Source: Paragordius varius
Lineage: Eukaryota; Nematomorpha
NCBI GenBank assembly: GCA_964247055.1
Contig: OZ176055.1
Location: forward strand, 1,860,001 to 1,924,000
Direction of reading: 5' to 3'
Length of the DNA stretch: 64,000 nucleotides
Shown: piece by piece, positions 13,297 to 28,300 of the stretch
Position numbering within the stretch: the first letter of the stretch is position 1
Layout of the letters: each line of letters begins with the position of its first letter
Notes under the pieces: model-generated
The model's input: only the letters and a program-made list of their open reading frames with translations
Database searches by the model: none
Told to the model about the DNA's origin: nothing
Position numbers and translations under genes: made by a program

Positions 13297-13513
13297 CAGA
13301 GGCGTAGCTGAGGGGAAGAAAATGGAGGACTCCTCTAAAATTATTAAATTTCATTTTAAAAAAATAGGTATTTAAAAGTTATTATTTTAAATGAGTGGTC
13401 ATTTCCACGGTTTAAATTTGATTTTTTTTCCAAAATGCAAGGGGTTACATGGGGGGGAGGGGGGCGGCATCAAGATTCATGCACGGGCGTCAGAAATGCA
13501 AATTAGGCCTCTG
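13297..13513. mobile_element. hAT-type MITE with 8-bp target duplication
   Basis: This 217-bp element begins cagaggcgtagct and ends ...aggcctctg (inverted CAGAGGCCTA), typical hAT-style terminal inverted repeats. The flanks ttattttg (13289-13296) and tcattttg (13514-13521) match at seven of eight positions, as expected for a hAT 8-bp duplication with one later change. The interior is non-coding and contains a G-rich stretch near 13450. Confidence 0.75.
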
Positions 13514-13860
13514 TCATTTTGGGCTAACTTTAAAAATTTCATGCCATTGATCAGCACACGAATGTTAATATAATTTTATGGAATCGATAACTGAGCAATC
13601 AAATAATTATTAATCCTCCCAAATCATTTTAATCAAAATTAAATTCGTGATTATTACTTTGGGATTATTGTAAAACTTTGGAATTTAATTATGTAACTCT
13701 AGATGTCTATTATATGAAATTTATATTTATATTATAAATTAAAAGATAGTAATTGTTTTAATTATCTTCAAGATTATCCAATATAGCAGTAATGTATGTT
13801 GACAACCAAATAAGCACACATTGGAATTAATAGGTGCATGTTTAAAAACTTATAGCTAGC

Positions 13861-13863
<3 letters not shown>

Positions 13864-13892
<29 letters not shown>
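13864..13892. repeat. (TA)n microsatellite
   Basis: Uninterrupted TA dinucleotide run in the gene-free interval upstream of the amine receptor gene. A similar run lies at 16494-16521 within the receptor's first intron. Confidence 0.95.
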
Positions 13893-13894
<2 letters not shown>

Positions 13895-14803
13895 AAATCA
13901 ATAAGTTTTTTACCAAAGAAATTCCTATTCCATTATTTATTGTTTGATAATGTGATGAAGTCTGTCTGTATATCTTTTTACAATCTATTGCATATACATA
14001 CACATAAATGTGGAGCAAATATGTTCCAGTTATAACTGCTGTGGTCAACTACCTTATATCCAAAAATTAACAGGAATTAGACCTAATTTTTTATACATAT
14101 TAACTGTTAATTCGCTAATTTTTCTATGTTGTTTAGAAAGTTTAGTAAGTATAATTTTTATCAAGGAGTCCATTTAAAATGTGTATTTTTTTCAAGAAAA
14201 TTACCATTCTTATTTTAGCATTCATATTTTTAATTTAACAGTCAGGTACTGATAATATTATCTGTCTTATTTCTTCCCTTGTCTTTTCTGGCTAGATTTT
14301 TTCGAAAAACTTAGTGTGTTTCAAGGAGTTGCTCAAATTCTGATTAGTTATAATTCTTTCATAGATATTTAATAATATAAATATTAATGTTGCGTTTTAA
14401 TGTATTATTAGTTAATAAAACATATCAATAATTTATGATTATGATGATGTAGTTTGTGGTCTTTTATTTATTATTTTTAATTATTTTTTCAATTTTTTAT
14501 TTTTCATTTAAATAAATACGAGATTTTATAATTAATTAATGCTCTCTATATATAAGCGAATGAAAACATCACTTTTTTGCAGACAATGCTGAATTTTTTA
14601 AAATATTAACATTTTTTTTAACATCAATATTTATTTCAAATATATATATTGCTTTTTTGTCTGGAGACATACCTCATTTCCTATATTTCTCCTGATTTTT
14701 TCATATACATTTATCTCAAAGGTAGCATCATAGATATTTTTTGGAAAAGAGAAAATGTAAAATGCATGCGTTAAAATTTTTTTAACCCACGATTTCTCTT
14801 ATA

Positions 14804-16488
14804 ATGGTAAATACCATTGCAAATGGCTTATTGACATTCCTTAAGAACGATTCCAACGATAAAAATATTGAGGATGAGATTCGTTTATCCTTAACATCGC
14901 CCATTCTGGATATTAACCTGTTGGAAGGATTTAATCATACCATCAGCTTTTTCAATGATTCGTTACAATCAAACTATAGCCTGCACCAAATAAGTAATGA
15001 AATTCAAGGGGTCTCTTATCAATATCCGGCATTACTTTTGATCCTTATACCGTTAATGACAGTTTTTGGAAATTGCCTCGTGTTGTTGAGTGTCGTTCAA
15101 GAAAAAAATCTTCAAAGCATAACAAATTATTTTATAGTTAGCCTGGCATGTGCTGATATTTTAGTTTCAACCCTTGTTATGCCATTCGCCGTGTATGTTG
15201 AGGTATGTATTTTGGTACTTTTTTTATTGTAACTAAAACTATCGAAAATAGTTTAAAATTGTGAACCTATATTTTGAACTATTAGAAAACTTACAAAAAA
15301 TTTTAGTTGGCTGGGTAAAAATATTTCAATTATTTTAAATTTAGGCCTGATAATTATATAAATATTTGATTAGAAACATTTATAGTGCTGCTTGCTTAAT
15401 GAAAAACCAGTTGTTCCTAATTAAAAAATAACTTAATCACATTTAAGTTGCATATTTCACGCTTTTTCCATTATATATCTATAACCAGATACTAAGTGTA
15501 TTTAGTTCAGAATACGATTTACAACTATATGTTCACTCTATTTTGATAACATATTTTAAACACTTTAAGCTTATATTAAATGGAATGAAACCTTCTGTCA
15601 GTTCGATGGCTAGATATAGATAGCTAGCTAGCTAGGTTTTAATTAAAAATCATTCATTAAGATAATTGATTTTTTATCGGTTTTGCTTTATACAACACTT
15701 TTAGTTAAGCCAGTATTAATGAGTTTTTTTGTGTGTTGAAATACAACACATTTACTTTAATTAATTACGTATAAAACAAAGAGAAGTGTGATAAACCTAT
15801 ACCATTTAATTGTTATATCATCAATATGATATGGATCAAAGAAAGCTAACCCAAGTTGATTAATTATTGTTATATAGTTGCCGAAATCACTTGATTTTGG
15901 TATCCCTTGTGCGAAAATAGTATGTTTTGGCTAGCCACCGTTATGCTTAAAGCGTGCACTTTATTAACGGTCATGACGAATTAAACTATTAACCCGTATA
16001 TGTAAATAAAAATAAATTCCAGTTCAAATTCCAAAAACTTACTTTTTTTATTAAACAATTATTATTATTTTAGAACAAATCATCTATAAATTAGGTTAAC
16101 AAATACATATATCTTGCGAAACGTTACTTAGGTATTTTGATCCATTTTCATTTTTTATCTATCATTTGTGCTTACATATATTTTTTAAAATAGTACAAAT
16201 AATTAGGGATTTGACATTCATTCTTTAACAATTAAAACAAATATATAGTTAAGTTTTAATTGCGCTTAAGTGTTTGCAACAAATTTTTTTTGCCAAGAAT
16301 CATATTTTTAAGTATGACATCATAATACCAAATTTTTTATGACACTAACTACCATTTAATTTTTTATGATATGTCGATTTTTTTGGTTCACCTATGATAT
16401 GGTAAAGTTTTATTGGTAGAAAGCTAAAAGTTATACTAAAACTGTAAGTAAAACTTTTCTTTAGAAACGATAAAATCTTAGAGAGTAA

Positions 16489-16524
<36 letters not shown>

Positions 16525-18981
16525 CCTATATCGATTTTATCTAGTCAGACTTATGATTGTAATAGTTATTATTACATTATAAAAATATTTTTTTATTAGG
16601 GGACCAGCCAGTTATGATCACTTTTCTAAATATGTATCCATATACATATCAATCTTTATTATTTTTCTTTTAATGTATAGTAAAGAAGAGGAAAAAAACT
16701 GAAAAGATAAAGTTAGCTTTGCTAAAAAAATTCTGAATATAACAGTCAGTAATCAATCTTACACAACAATTAAAACTTTATTACATGCATTTTAAGAATA
16801 AGTTTATAATAATTATTATAACATGATTCTAGATGACACTTAAGCACATTAATACCAAAAATGCAATATGTCGTTTTGAGGAATTCTGAATGTGCAAAAA
16901 TTATGTATTCAATGAATCCAATATATTAATTTATATTAGGAATGGATAAAATCCAAAATATTATCATTAATAACATCCTACAAAACAGTGATTAGAAACG
17001 AAGATAAAAAATTTGCACCTATTCTCTAACTTATTGAGAATTTTCTCATATAATTAATTGTATGTTATTTTATGTATAATAAATATTAAAATATTTTTTG
17101 GATACATAAGAAATTAATTATAAATTCGCGTAATAATATATCAAAATTAAATCTCCTTTATAACAATCTTAAAGAGGTTGCTTGCGATTTTACAATTTAA
17201 CCTGGATATTTGACACGGTAAAATTTATTAAGCAAAAATGTTAATAAGATTTTTTTAAGTTGTCTAAGATGTGAGAATTATTTATATTGTATTATAGAAA
17301 TTATTGCTAAAATTACCTTTACATTACAGTTATTTGTTTAGATATCAATTTATAACCGAATTTAATGCTATAAACTAAATAAACCCTTGTTATAGTCTAA
17401 TAGACAAGAAATACATATATGAAGGAAATAAAAATAATATATTATAATATGGTATTTTTTAGAAAAAGTGTCAAATTGAATCCCTTTTTGCTGTGAGATA
17501 GCGGCATATGCATTATTATTTTTCAATACGAATGCGCTCGCTCCCAAATAAATTTTAATTATTGTTTAGATTTTAAATATGTACTTAGGAGCCTAAAAAT
17601 GCATTTTAAAAATTTATATTCGGTTTCTTTAGTTTAAAACTTTTTTCGGATAAATCATTGTGTTAGCAATAACGCATGCTTCAAAACACAACTTAATTAA
17701 ATTAGCATTATTTCGGTCAGAAATAACGTCTTTTTTAACAAACGAAGTCTAAGACGCCAAACTATAAAAGGAATGAATAAAAGAGGTAATGGTTTATTAA
17801 TATACTATTTTTTTAATATATATAAAAAGAGGTTTTTTAAGAAACATCTATATTTTCAATACCATGTAAAGTATGAATCCTTTGAAATAGAACAAATATC
17901 ATACTTCCTAATGTTTTATGTATTATAAAGAAAACTTGTAATTTATTAAAGATTTTTATAATCCAAAAAAGAATGGTTTTTTTATAAGAAGGAAATCATC
18001 AATATTTTAAATAACACGTAAAGTATGAGTATAAATATACTTATCTTTGAAATGAATGGGTAAAAATGATATCTCCTAGAATTTTATGATTATTTGTTAG
18101 ACTCGTTATCGATATATTATAAGAAAACTTTTAATTTGTAATTTGATTATAAATTTTTTTGTAGTTAGCTTAATTTTATACGCGTCAAAGCAATTTTTGA
18201 CAATGACGTGGCTTTTTTCCAAATATGAATAAACGGACATATAAGCGAAATAAATTAAGATCGAAATTGGTAAAATGTTTTAAATCAAAACTCATAAAAT
18301 CATATGTTAATCTAAAAAATAATATTCCCAAATAGCTATGTGTTAGAGACAATTACATTTTTTACTGTTTCTTGCTAATTTTGCATAATTAAAGGAAACT
18401 TTTTTTTGATTTTTTCAACTAAAATAGTTTTTTTGAAGATATTGATTTGCACGAAGAAAGTATTATATCTACTAAATATAAACGTAATTAAAGATTTTGG
18501 ATATATTGTAGTTTTATATTTTTACTAAAATAAAAATTGTTTTATATTATTACACGTTCCCCATTGATTATTTGGTGTTATGTGTTGAATGTAGGCTAAT
18601 ACATTTTGCGCTTAGTTAATGATAAAGCATTTATTGGTATAGAACAGGAACATCCAACACAAATGGCTTCGCGGGCCGTATTTGATGTAAATATATGACT
18701 CATTTCAAAAATATGACTGTAAAATGCAAACAGTTTTAACATTTTTTCTGGTTATTGCCAATTGAATAGTAGACAAAATTAAAAATAATAGTTAAGAAAA
18801 TGTAAATTTTTAAAATTTACGAGTATATTCTTACGAATTTTGGATATTCAGTTTTTTCTCGGGTCGAACACAAGGTCGTTGATCTAGAAAATACATACAC
18901 TTGTATAATCTTAACTGTTTATCTATAGGTTTTAAATAGTTCAAATTTTGAATCTTTAGTTTTAATTCAATTAAAATTTAC

Positions 18982-19031
<50 letters not shown>

Positions 19032-19258
19032 TATATTATTTTTGTTAATAGTTTACAAAAGGGATTTGGAAATTGGGGGAAATGGCTTGTGATTTCTTCA
19101 TAGCATGTGATGTGTTCATGAGCACTGCATCCATACTCAATTTAACAGCCATCAGCGTTGATCGGTATATACAATTTACATTTAAAATTTTTTAAATATA
19201 TATTTTAAGTATTTTTTACATGATGATACCTATATAGAGTCTCTTTGCAATTCATGAT

Positions 19259-19306
<48 letters not shown>

Positions 19307-22300
19307 TAGCGCACAATATTAGTTCTATGACTAAAATCTATCTGAATAAATAGGCAATATTTTAAGTATCATTTAATGAAAAAAATCCCATTTATAGACA
19401 AATAGTTTAGTAACAATAGGATGAAAAAAATCCGCTAAATATTTATGGTCTAAAAAAGAAAGACTTTTGAAATAAAAATAAATCTGTTTGGTAATTAAAT
19501 AAAAAAACATTGGGATTATGCGGGAAATTTTTTATAGGTCGCAAGTTTTTTTTTTTTTGGGGGGGGGATACTAATATAATTAGAAAAAAATTATGGGCAT
19601 TGGGTAAAGAAAAATATGCTAAAACCAAAGGGGCACCTTTTCTACATTGTAACCAAATTGATGATCTGGGGCTTTGTGGTAATATCTACGATAACAAAAA
19701 CGCCTATTAAACAATACAGGAAAGATGATAATATTAGGGCTTTCATACTTGATATGTTTTATCGCCTGAACAAACAACACATGAACCAAATAGAATTTGG
19801 AATAATATAAAGACGCCCGCATCATTACATTTGAACCTTACAGTGGGAATGCGATCCGCCACCGCAACATCTCTCTTTACAATTGTAAGTTATGCAATGA
19901 AATTTATCAAATAACCCAACCGAAACGCAAAACATGTATTATCAGACTCTGAAAATGAATGTGCCTAAAGGTCCTACGATTGTAAGTTAGGCAATAATAT
20001 TTATCAAATAACCCAACCGAAACGCAAAACATGTAATATCAGCATCTGAAAATGAATGTACCTAAAGGTCCTTAAATACAATTGTAAGATGGGCAATAAT
20101 ATTTATTGTAACCCAACCAAAACGCAAAACATGTATTATCAGCCTCTGAAAATGAATGTACCCTAATGATTCTTGAAATGGCAAAAAATGTTGGGATCAT
20201 GCAAAAACGAATACATTCACATAATATAAAACAGTTTGATCCTAACAATACCACACAAATAAGTATATAATTTCTTATTGTATAGTAAATAACCCAGCTT
20301 ACTATTTCAAAACAACTTTAAACCAATGCATCACACAAACTTCCATACGTAGAATCCCTAATAATTTTTTAAACATAACTGATTTAAAGTTTTTAAAATA
20401 GTATAACTCTATTTTTCGCACTTATTGTAGACCTATTTACCCAATTTGATTAATAAATGTATGTTTGGGCATCTATTTGACAACATGGTTTAGTCAAATA
20501 TCATTCAAAAAGATTGGCAAAATAGTATTATTGTCGTACTTACCGGTAAGGGGAAACGGGATTAACTTTTATCTGACTCCCGCATAAAATTTTTAAATAT
20601 CATATAGTTTCATTTAAACAACATTCATGTTAGCGATATACATCTGTATAGATTCCGCTCTAATGTGATCTTTCAACCTTTTAAAGGCGCCTCTAAATGC
20701 CTAAAGACTCACAACGAAAATAGTTTATTCCAAAGATTCAGGGCATTCTATCAAAACTATTCATAATTCAGGTTTATACCTTGAACTAAATTCTTTCAAT
20801 TAATATTAATAATAAATGAAATAACTAACGTTAGCTGGTGTTTTTATAAATGCCATTTAAATTATTGTGTAATCATGAATATATAGACAAATAATCTTTT
20901 TTGATTAGAAATATGGAAATTTAAAGCCGTTTAATCAAACCCTTTACTCTGCAACAAATGCCATTTTCAACTTCATCCTTATTCAATATAGAACAAAATT
21001 TATTTAATTATTTAGCCTTGCGAAACATACCTTGAATTCAAATTCAAAAAACTCTCACCTAATTTGAATATCAATGAAATAATTCCCGCCAAAGGCTATA
21101 ACCGTGAAACCCAGATCATCTGTGCAAAAACCACGGCTTAAAACACATCCTAAATATTTTATTCAAACCAGACAAACTAAAACTCTATCACATCCTTTAT
21201 AATTCCCCCTGTACTAACCCATAATTGGTTATTGCCAAACTTCTATAGATTTAAAATACTGAAAGCAATACTATCTCCACAAACCCAAACTGGATTTTCA
21301 GCCCGCCCTTTATTTTTTTTAAAAGAACCTGAAGATGGCGATAAGCAGGCAGGAGTGGTGCTTTTTAGGCCTTAAAATTTTTGCAATTTTATGAGAATCA
21401 CTCGATAAAAAATTATATTCCACAATTTGCTAAATTCTACCTATAGGCAAACTTTGCAAAAGTTAATTTTGCTGGTTAAAACTCAAAATACACCCAAAAA
21501 CCCGCGCAATAAAAAAATTTAATAAAGAAAATAATATAATAAAAAAAATTTGGAATAAATTTTTTTCCATCAAAAAAAAAATTTCAATATAATTTAAAAA
21601 TACAGCATCTTACTTAATTGACTCTTAATACTTAAGAACTTTGGCATTATCATTTTAAATATAAAACATTACGCATACTCCTATTTTTTGTTTAATTTAT
21701 CTCGTCGTTTTTTAAACATTAATTTTTGGGTAGACCTTCTAATAAACAGTGTCAATACGTATTCTGTTTTTGAATTTAAACAGAAAGAAACACTGAGAAG
21801 TTTATATTTTTTATTCGATTAAATGTCCGTAAAAAATTGATATATGTATTATCACCTTTTGATAACACATACCTATTTTTGAGACCCACGTAAGGCAAAT
21901 TTCTAAATATTTTTTAGTTGGAATTTGTGTGCTGCAAAAAATACCTTTATTTTAAGATATACATTTTTGTACAGTATGATTCATTACTCCCTATTTCCGT
22001 GTCCTTCTCAAATATTTTAACCAAAAAAGGAAAAAAATTGCTAACCATTTATTCAAAAATGCCTTTTAGCTTTACATATCAGTAGATTTGATTTAACCAT
22101 TTTAATCAATAAAACATTTTTTGTGGAAATTTTTTTTCTTAAACATATCCATACATTCATAATTTATTGCCTATGGTGCCACTTTTCTGGAATCAACCAA
22201 GGAAGCTGAACCATAGCTGCTAAAATATAAAAATCATTTAAGTAAATGTTACTAAAATCAATAAATTAGATTTGATTGTAAATTTTTTTTAATCTTAGAA

Positions 22301-25300
22301 TTGTTTTTCAATATTTCAATGAAATATCTACCAACTTTCTTTGTTTAAATATAGGCTAAATAAATTATTCTATGGTGTAAAATTTAAGCAAGAAAGACGA
22401 TTGTCGTTTAAATATCTAAAATTATATTTTAATAAATTTTATTAGTAGTACGTTTTTCTAACTTTAATGCTATTTTGTTCTTTCAGAATGTCATAATTTT
22501 AAGGTTATATGAAGCGCAAAAATAATTTTATCAATCCTTTTTAGGTTTATTATGTTGCAATAAAATTAGCGATTTTTAATTACTTTTTTGTGTCTTTGAG
22601 TATGCATGAAATATGTTATAAAGCTAGCTCATGTCCGAAAAAAATGATATTGATTGATAGTTAGCTTATTTTTGCACCTTTTTAATGAGTTTTTACTATT
22701 GACGTTCTTACATATTCCCTTTAATGAGATTTTCCTCACAGATAAGTTATTTTAAATTAAGTTCTGTCTCAGCATCGTGTGTTCGTATGATTAATTAATG
22801 TAATCACAAGGTTAAAGATAATTTATATAAGTCCTTCTATATTTATAACCAAAATTAATTTGTGGATCGACGTCCAAATCGTAACTAAACTTACTTTTTA
22901 TAGTTTACTATTAAAGTAGTAGCAAGATATATATTGGCATTCAATGTTTACCCTCTGCGCCATTTTATATTTTGCGGGGCTTTTGATAAATACTTAGGGC
23001 TTATTATACCCAGAAAAATTGAGCGTAAACGTCATTTCATGACAGGGGCGTACCGAGGTGGGGGCAAGGGGGTGCATCATGCCCCGGGCGCCGTTATTTA
23101 GGGGCGCCTAAATGATTTTTAAAATTAAAATTTAATTATGCAAAAATAATAAGAACTTTCAAATGAGATTTTTCAGCAATATATCCCTATAATATATACT
23201 CTATTATTCACCTAATTAGTACCATTGAATAAATTTAGTATCATATAAATATATATATTTAATAGATTTAAAATTTATATGACTGTGCTGTCTTATCTAA
23301 GTAGGTTACAACGTTTGTATTTTTACTGATTTGTTTTATTGGCTTTTTAAAAAAAAAGGGGGGGGGGGGGGGGGGGGGGCGCCATAAAAGTTATATGCCC
23401 CGGGCGCCGCAAATGCTTGGTACGCCACTGTTTCATGATTGATAAAAAATGCAAAAACGCGCCAAACTTCACTGATTTAGTAATCGCGCTAATTTTTATT
23501 ATCTAAACACGTATTAATACAGTTTTTTAATTATTAAAATAATCATCTTATATTTTATTTTATCTCGATATATTTCTTGATAGTTTATAATATTACTTCT
23601 GTAATTGAATTAGTATTTAGTTGAAGTGTTTAATGAAATTTATAGCCATATAAAGAAGTCGTAATTCATAAAAAAGTTTAAATGTAAATTAAATTGACCA
23701 AACATTATCCATATTTGTAACATAATATAGTTATGTATACTTTTATCTTATAAATGCAAGATGGCGGTTTTTTGATTGATTATAGTGTTTTTTATACCAA
23801 ATATATATGTAATAATCAAAGTGTACTTCATACACTTAAATTCTGATCAGATCTTGGCACGGCGTTTAGTTTGCCGATTTTACCATTCCACTATATCATA
23901 GACATTTAGTTTTAAATTAAACTTTAGCTTATAATATTAATGTATTTAGAGTAGAAATCATTGCAGAATAATAAGCAGATAAAATCAACCATATATGATC
24001 CAAATGACTGGAATATGCGCTTGATTGTTATATAATATTAGATCCTTTAAATAGAGTTAGCTCTTGTGTAATTTTCAATCGAAAAAACTTTGGAAAACTT
24101 GAGTATTGACTCATTATATCGAAAGCCATGACTATATTTAAACATTTTAATATGGTCACGAAAATACCATGACACTTGGCATGATATATTTTGATGTAAG
24201 TTATATACAGTAGAATTCAAACTTAAAACTTTAAATTTACCAAATTTTTTTACTTAAATTCAAAAAATATGCCAAGTATAATTAATCTATATGTTTAGTC
24301 ATGGCTTCATGGGTTCGAACAATTAGGGACATTTATAATTGGGTGAATCAAGCTTAAACATAAATACTTTTAAAGGCATATTTTTAAAAAAAACAATTTT
24401 TATAAACATAAGATATGTGAAAATATACTAATTCTAATGATTTTGTTAATTTTAGAAATTCGTTACATCTTCTAACTTTAACATTTGCGTATGAAAAATT
24501 TGATCTAGCAAACTTAATGGGAAGACAACCAGTTGTGACTGTTTTTTTTTGTCAGCGTAAAACAATCACCATGATTATTTATTATGACTAATAAAAATGT
24601 CCATCCATCCACACACATGTATACATTTATCCTATAATTTGAGCGAAATTCCCGTTATAAATCCTGGACAAATCCATATAATAAAAATAAAAACATAAAT
24701 TACAACTTTTTTTGGATGTATGATAAGAATCGAATTTTGCACAAAAAAAATACATATAAGGTGTGTTTGTACGTGTAATCTAGTCTATTAAAGATAATTA
24801 AATTTAGGCAACTGGCTCACTAGGAATTAATACAATAAACAGAGCTGTATATAACCACTAAGTTTTTTTTGCGTAGACAAAAAAACAGCAAATTGTCCAC
24901 ACAAAATAATCAAATTATTAGAGTTTATTTTTATTTTATTTCTCGTTTAAATAATAATTGATTAATCTCTAAGGGATTTTAACAACACAATTTTTTTGTT
25001 TCTATTGACTTATTGTGGTAGTAGTAAATTGTAATTATAAATGGTAAATGATATAAATTAAATTGGTGAAAAAGGGAATTTAACACACATAATTAAATCA
25101 CTAATTAAATTTATCGAACAAATTAATATAATTATATTGTATATAAATAATATTTTGATATCCATTAACTTGAAATATAGGCTAAAACAAATTAATCTGA
25201 ATTCTGATGTGGTTTTTAATAATAAATTTTAAAACTTTTGTTTTTCTATATAAAGAAATGTTATTATGAACGAAACATACCCCTAATTTTATAATGTTAA

Positions 25301-28300
25301 TCATACAATAATATTATTTGGCACGTTTGTCCATCCTTTTTCTTAATGTCAAGTTCATTAGATTATTAACTGATATATGATATAATAAATATATTTACTT
25401 TTTGTAAACATAAAGGAATGATTATATTCTTATCATATCAATTTCAAATTGTAATTATTTTATGAAAAAATATTATACGGTCACGTTTTGACTTAATGAC
25501 TGATTTATCTTAGATTAATATATTTTTTAAAAAATAAAAAAAGTGATTTATATGAGGAGATGTTGCCAGTTAGATCATGGCTAGAAGTTAATATAACAAT
25601 TAATAGTCAATTTAATTACATAAAATGTTGACGCGTTGTTGATTATGGATTTTTGATATATACCACCACCCGTTTTAAGTTCGCGTTATTTATTATAAGT
25701 ACATTTGGGTTATAGCGCTTAAACTTGTTTGAGGATCGAGTTCTTATATATGACACATACAGAACTAACCCCGGTCCTCCTTTTTCAAAAAGGTTAATAC
25801 CAAAAACCTGGGACAATCTTAGGAACACTATATTTTTTGGTTTATGCTAAATCTCTCATTTATTATTGCCTGTAGACACTAAACCTATTTTCATAAGGGG
25901 GTCAAGAAATTTTTAAACATTATGAGATGGAGCTTGAAAAAAACGTTTATTGTAAATACATTTTTTAAATGAAATCCATTAAATCACAAATTTTCTTGTT
26001 TTTTGCCCATTAATTTAAGAAAAACTTGTAAGATAAGCCTTTTCTTGTTTTATCGCTCCACAAAATATGTAGATAATTAAGAGAACGTATATCATATTTT
26101 ATAGATTCATAGCAGTAACACAACCAATCAAATACTCTAAACAAAATCATTCCATACGGGTCCCCATAACCATAGGTTTGTGTTGGCTCGTTTCGGCTGC
26201 CATAGCATGTCCTATACTGCTTGGACTTAATTATACTCCTGACAGGGATCCTAACATTTGCATTTTCTACAACGCCGATTTCATATTGTATTCTTCCTTG
26301 TCTTCATTCTACATTCCATGCATTATAATGGCATACCTATATACCAAAATATTTGCCGTGCTTGGTAAAAGAGCTAAACTGGCTCGTCACAAATTCTCAC
26401 CGGGCTTAAAAACGACAAAAACATCTCAACTTAACAACAATGCTCTAAATACATGTTTTCCCAATCCTGACAGAAGTATGACCCAAGATTGTGTGAATGG
26501 TGAAAACATGGGAAAGACGTTGAAAAATAAAAGTTATGTGACAACGCAGACTATTCCTATCGTACCTGTACGAGATTTTATATGTGCCCCGTTAGAAGCC
26601 AAGTACAGCCCTTATGAATGTACCTCAAATCAAGGTTCAATTATTGAAAGTCCATCCCACAAGTAAGTTAATTAAATTATGTATGATTAAATTTTTTTTT
26701 TGATATTATCTAAACACAAATCGTAATAAGATAATGATCATAATATATAATTATTTAATTTAGAAGAATTATTGTACCGAGGAAGCGGTCCTCATGCGTT
26801 CGCGATAATTTTATACTTTAAAATATATTAGATATTATATCAATTTTATATGAACATGTTTCCTATAACACAGTGCACAAAACCAGAAAATCTTCTGATA
26901 AATATTTTTCTTATAGAAAAGTTTACTCCTCATGCTTAATATGCAGCTTACTAATGATATGATGATGATATTTATTGGACTTTTATGTTAATAGCTCCAT
27001 AAATTAGCTCACGATTATATTTATCTTTCGGCCAAAAGCGAAAGGCTACCTATATATTTTAATAGTATAATATGTATAAAATATATGAAAAAAAATTAAT
27101 TGCATTTAAAGAGGCTCCTAAAAATTTCCAAAAAAAGCTTTAAAATATTTTAGAAAACTTTGTCGAACCGTCAAAAGTTGAAAAATGCTAAAAAAAAACA
27201 CCTAAGTTTATAAAAGCACTTTTTCCACATGATTTGATGCCCAGAAGATCTTAATACCTCAAAATTATAATTACAGGATTTCTTTACCTTATATATATTG
27301 ATTGTTTTTGAGAGGTTATGCATTAAGTAGATATGGATAAAATTGCAAAATATTAAAATTTTAGGCGTATGCCTCATTATCTTTTGTTTTTAAATATTTA
27401 TAAAAAATTTTTACTTGTTTATGATTCTTGCAGGGCTATAAATTATATATTTTTAAAAACGTTATTTTGCAAATGTAAGATAATATTATCATTAACACCA
27501 ATATTTATATTAGGTCTTCAATTATTGCTCAATCTACAAGTCTGGCGTTACCAACAAATTTTATATGCAAGCGTCCCAAAATCGATATTTATAGTAATAA
27601 AGCCTCGTTTAATAATGCGGATACTAATGATGAAAATGATAGTTCATCCTCCATACGATCTGGAGATTTGCAGAGTTCTCGGTGTTATAAATTATCTAAA
27701 ATATCGGAACAGCACCAACCATCAAACACAATCTTATCCTTAAAAGATATACTTCTTAAAGTTTTCAATTTACAATTTGGTCAAAAACATTCACCTAACC
27801 TAATCAGGAAGGGAGATTCATATGTAATTAATGGAGACACCATACCCAATGTATTTAATACTAATTCAAGTCAATCTTATTTTAATTTAGCGCACTACCT
27901 CCAAGGATATCGGAAAGGTAAAAAAGCTTCCAAACAAGCAAAGTTAAACACGAACAACTGTTTGATAGGGGAAAAATTATATGGATACAATATCAATGCC
28001 GAAAGCAATTGTCGTAATTCCATAGTACCCGAATTGTTGAAAAAGCAATCTTCTCAACAAGCAAATGATCCCATACCGTTTAAAGAATCATCTCAACTCA
28101 CTCTGGCAATATCAAAAGATTATGAAATATCGCCCATTCGGCAAAGAGAAATTATAATAACCACGGCCGGAGAAACGATTGAAATGTCAGATGAAAAACT
28201 TCCTGAATCGACAAATTCAATAATAATTAATCACAATACACAAACATGTGATATTAATCGCAATAATAATAATAACAACAACTACACCGGTTATAACGAT

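Larger units (their letters stand above)
19165..26104 (+). other. Intron 2 of the amine receptor gene (6.9 kb)
   Basis: Apart from the listed TA tract, the ~100-bp minisatellite and the hAT element at 23043-23430, nothing is recognised. A poly-T/poly-G junction lies near 19548-19567. Scattered short open frames, for example around 20500-21300, match no family with confidence. Confidence 0.6.

Noticed and set aside
24305-24330. gggttcgaac, a B-box-like sequence that might mark a tRNA gene
   Set aside because: No A box at the right distance and no cloverleaf could be drawn.
27369-27743. 124-codon plus-strand open frame overlapping the start of receptor exon 4
   Set aside because: It is in a different frame from the receptor loop, crosses the exon 4 acceptor, and has no recognisable product.
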